Part shown: positions 62,453 to 64,000 of the stretch, piece after piece
Layout of the letters: every line of letters starts with the position of its first letter
Numbering within the stretch: the first letter of the stretch is position 1
Source of the DNA: JACVRW01 sp963835705
GTDB taxonomy: Bacteria > Actinomycetota > Thermoleophilia > Solirubrobacterales > Thermoleophilaceae
Reading direction: 5' to 3'
Assembly (NCBI GenBank): GCA_963835705.1
Contig: CAWIGR010000020.1
Span: 124,001-188,000, forward strand
DNA length: 64,000 nt
Position numbers and translations under genes: made by a program
Notes under the pieces: generated by a model
Told to the model about the DNA's origin: nothing
Seen by the model: only the letters and a program-made list of their open reading frames with translations
The model's database searches: none

Positions 62453-63234
62453 GGGCGAATGCTATGCGCGGGCAAGGGCCAGCGCTAGGGCCTAAACCAG
62501 CAGGTGCCCCAGCCCGGCAGCGCCGCATGGTGTGGTAACTCGGACGGGGTTTGCGCCGACTATCGCTTCCGCCTGCTCGAAACCAGGCGTCCGTCTGCGC
62601 GGGTCCCGATGCCGCGCGGCCGCCGCCCATCAGGCGGCTGGGTCTCCGAACCCCTCCCGGGCCTTCCCTCGGCCTTCGTTGCTCTCCCGAAGCCGGAGGC
62701 AGGCATGCGTGATTCACGGGCGTCGGAGCGGCTTTCGTGATCCGCGTCATTTACTTGCTCAGCGCGATTTCGGCGCGGGTGTCCGGTCGGCGGCCCGATT
62801 CGTCCCTTCGAGCGATGCTCGGGTCGAGCACGCGCCGGGGGGGTGCGACGGTCACCGCTGGTTCTCCACAGATGGAGGAGCAACACTTGAGCGGATCGCC
62901 CGCCAGCGGACGCCTGGATTTCGTCCAACTCGACAGCGGGTCTGTCGGAGCGCCGCTATCGCTTCCGCCTCGATGCGATAGCCCAGGCGGCACTCGGTGA
63001 GACCGCTCCTCGTCGCGCAAAGCACAACTCCGCGCCCAGGGCGCTGGAGTGCTCCTGGCAGGCGAAAGGAGCAGCGCGCCGGCGGCCCGCGCTCTGGTCC
63101 GATCAGAGGGGCTGCATCTGGAGTTTGAGCCCTACTCGTATGGCCCGCCCGGGGCTCCGCTGCGACCCAGGGATATTGCCGGACCGTCGTGTGGGCCACG
63201 AGTCTTCCGCTAGCCCACCCGAACTCGGCTGAGC
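62453..63234. other. Intergenic, repeat-derived, no gene seen
   Basis: Contains copy 2 of the degenerate repeat (62641-62811) and the 34-bp hairpin motif (62792-62825) shared with the end of the TIR-WD40 gene. Short frames here have no family likeness. The scrap CTGGCAGGCGAAAGGAGCAG near 63055 is the inverted counterpart of one at about 57960. Confidence 0.45.
62641..62825. repeat. Degenerate dispersed repeat, copy 2
   Basis: Counterpart of 58144-58325 (see there), ending in GGCCCGATTCGTCCCTTCGA and the short hairpin CGAGC-GAT-GCTCG, which in turn matches 55777-55810 at 31 of 34 positions. Confidence 0.5.
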
Positions 63235-63263
63235 TTGTTCGTCTGACGGCGAAGGCGTACGGT
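63235..63263 (+). promoter_or_regulatory. Putative promoter of the 59-aa gene
   Basis: TTGTTC (63235-63240) and TACGGT (63258-63263) with a 17-bp spacer resemble the -35 and -10 of a housekeeping sigma promoter (TTG and TA...T kept). The start codon of the small gene lies 29 bp after the -10. Confidence 0.35.
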
Positions 63264-63291
63264 AGGCCGAGCTACCTCAAGGGGGCCGAAG

Positions 63292-63471
63292 ATGGCTGGC
63301 TTCATGCGACGGTTTGCCGAGCGGCGGGCGCGGCGGCGGACGATGAGGGACGAGCGGCGGGCCCGTCAGCTGGCTGATCCGCGAGCTGCTCATAAGACCA
63401 CTGCGCAGGCTCGCAAGGACATGGAGACGAAGGCCTGGGAACAGGGTCCTGGGTCTGGAACGGACTCCTGA
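63292..63471 (+). CDS. Small basic helical protein (59 aa), tentative
   Basis: ATG at 63292 with a G-rich run (GGGGGCC) eight bases before opens MAGFMRRFAERRARRRTMRD, ERRARQLADPRAAHKTTAQA, RKDMETKAWEQGPGSGTDS. Charged, helical and Lys/Arg-rich, with codon use unlike the surrounding shadow frames. A promoter-like sequence lies just upstream. No family recognised; could be a small nucleic-acid-binding protein or nothing. Confidence 0.4.
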   Translation: MAGFMRRFAERRARRRTMRDERRARQLADPRAAHKTTAQARKDMETKAWEQGPGSGTDS

Positions 63472-63983
63472 AGGACGCATCCGGACGGAGCCAACGCGCA
63501 TGGTGTTGGCTCGTCGCTTTCCTGCCGCGCGGCCCGAGGAGCGGATGCTGCCAGCGGTCCAATGCAGGACACGATCGCGCGCACCGCCGCTCCTGCTTGG
63601 AGGCAGGAGCGGCACTGCCGCAGCCAGGCGATAGCGATAGCGCGGCCGGCGGCAGGTCGGCGGTGATAGCGGCTGCTCAGATGCATGGATAGGAACAGCC
63701 AGCTCGTGGCCGCTGCTTTCCCCACGGATGCAGGCGACACGGCCTCCGATCGTGCGCCGTCCGGTGCCTGCTCCTCGTCCGAGGCGAGTCTCAGCCGAGA
63801 GTGTCGCAAGCGGGTGAAGCGATGTTGGCTTGGCGCGTCGGGCGTTTCAGCGCGGTAAATACGGCAACTGCGGTAGGGCGGGGTGGTGGCGAGGTTCGGT
63901 GTCCCCGGTTAGGGTGGTCCGTGATCGGGCCTCTCCGCTGGCGGGGAGACCTGTCCTCAACTAGCCCTGGGAAGGATCCCTAG
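63472..63983. other. Intergenic, nothing recognisable
   Basis: Short frames on both strands without family likeness, no repeat shared with the rest of the window. Confidence 0.4.
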
Positions 63984-64000
63984 ATGCGACGAGTAGGGCT
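63984..64000 (+). CDS. Possible start of a gene running off the window
   Basis: ATG at 63984 preceded by AAGGA nine bases before, opening MRRVG with no stop before the window edge. Too short to say more. Confidence 0.25.

Overview
The window is very GC-rich, densely coded and full of GTG starts and 4-bp stop/start overlaps. Together with the gene content (F420-era actinobacterial families, MmpL pump, QsuB/QsuD quinate genes, secreted proteins ending in a serine/arginine-rich beta domain) this points to a soil actinobacterium, most likely Thermoleophilia/Solirubrobacterales-like. That placement is inference from protein style; no rRNA or intact tRNA is present.

Layout. 0-10.2 kb is clean: a PuuD-like amidohydrolase plus GCS2 ligase pair, two convergent thioredoxin-reductase-like flavoproteins that both lack the CxxC centre (one fused to a response-regulator receiver), a P450 / GIY-YIG / MmpL transcription unit, and a Fic protein with a perfect inverted repeat in front of it. 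10.3-27.7 kb is a lesion-rich patch: a HsdM tail joined to a DNA-ligase head, an intact nucleoside hydrolase, then frameshifted ribokinase, NirK-like copper protein, DUF4389 protein, FAD oxidoreductase, a decayed histidine kinase, a very large secreted ThuA / sugar-dehydrogenase / PKD / DUF1349 protein and a frameshifted ATP-dependent DNA ligase. 27.7-37 kb is clean again: an anti-sigma-type ATPase fused to an NTF2 domain, a four-gene ArsR operon with a small membrane protein, a glycosyltransferase, an Nramp-related transporter, and the quinate/shikimate pair qsuD-qsuB divergent from a TetR gene with a 16-bp palindrome between them.

37.1-55.8 kb is the most remarkable part: a head-to-tail operon of six long, intact genes (PhoD-like metallophosphatase of 910 aa; DUF6603 protein of 1130 aa; unrecognised proteins of 1086, 1508 and 547 aa; and a TIR-transmembrane-WD40 protein of 1005 aa). 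The first five overlap or nearly touch, and the sixth follows after 66 bp. I recognise no described system with this gene order; it is the best candidate for an undescribed system.

55.8-64 kb is accessory and decayed: an acetyltransferase whose two halves now lie on opposite strands, a secreted TolB-like beta-propeller, a beta-lactamase-fold tail, an IS481-type insertion sequence with an extra end copy, small genes, a secreted protein built of three copies of one domain, and about 1.5 kb with degenerate repeats and little coding signal.

Two diverged copies of a roughly 340-bp non-coding element (4.6 and 31.5 kb), each closed by a self-complementary end stem whose outer sequence differs between copies, look like a structured RNA or a small mobile element.
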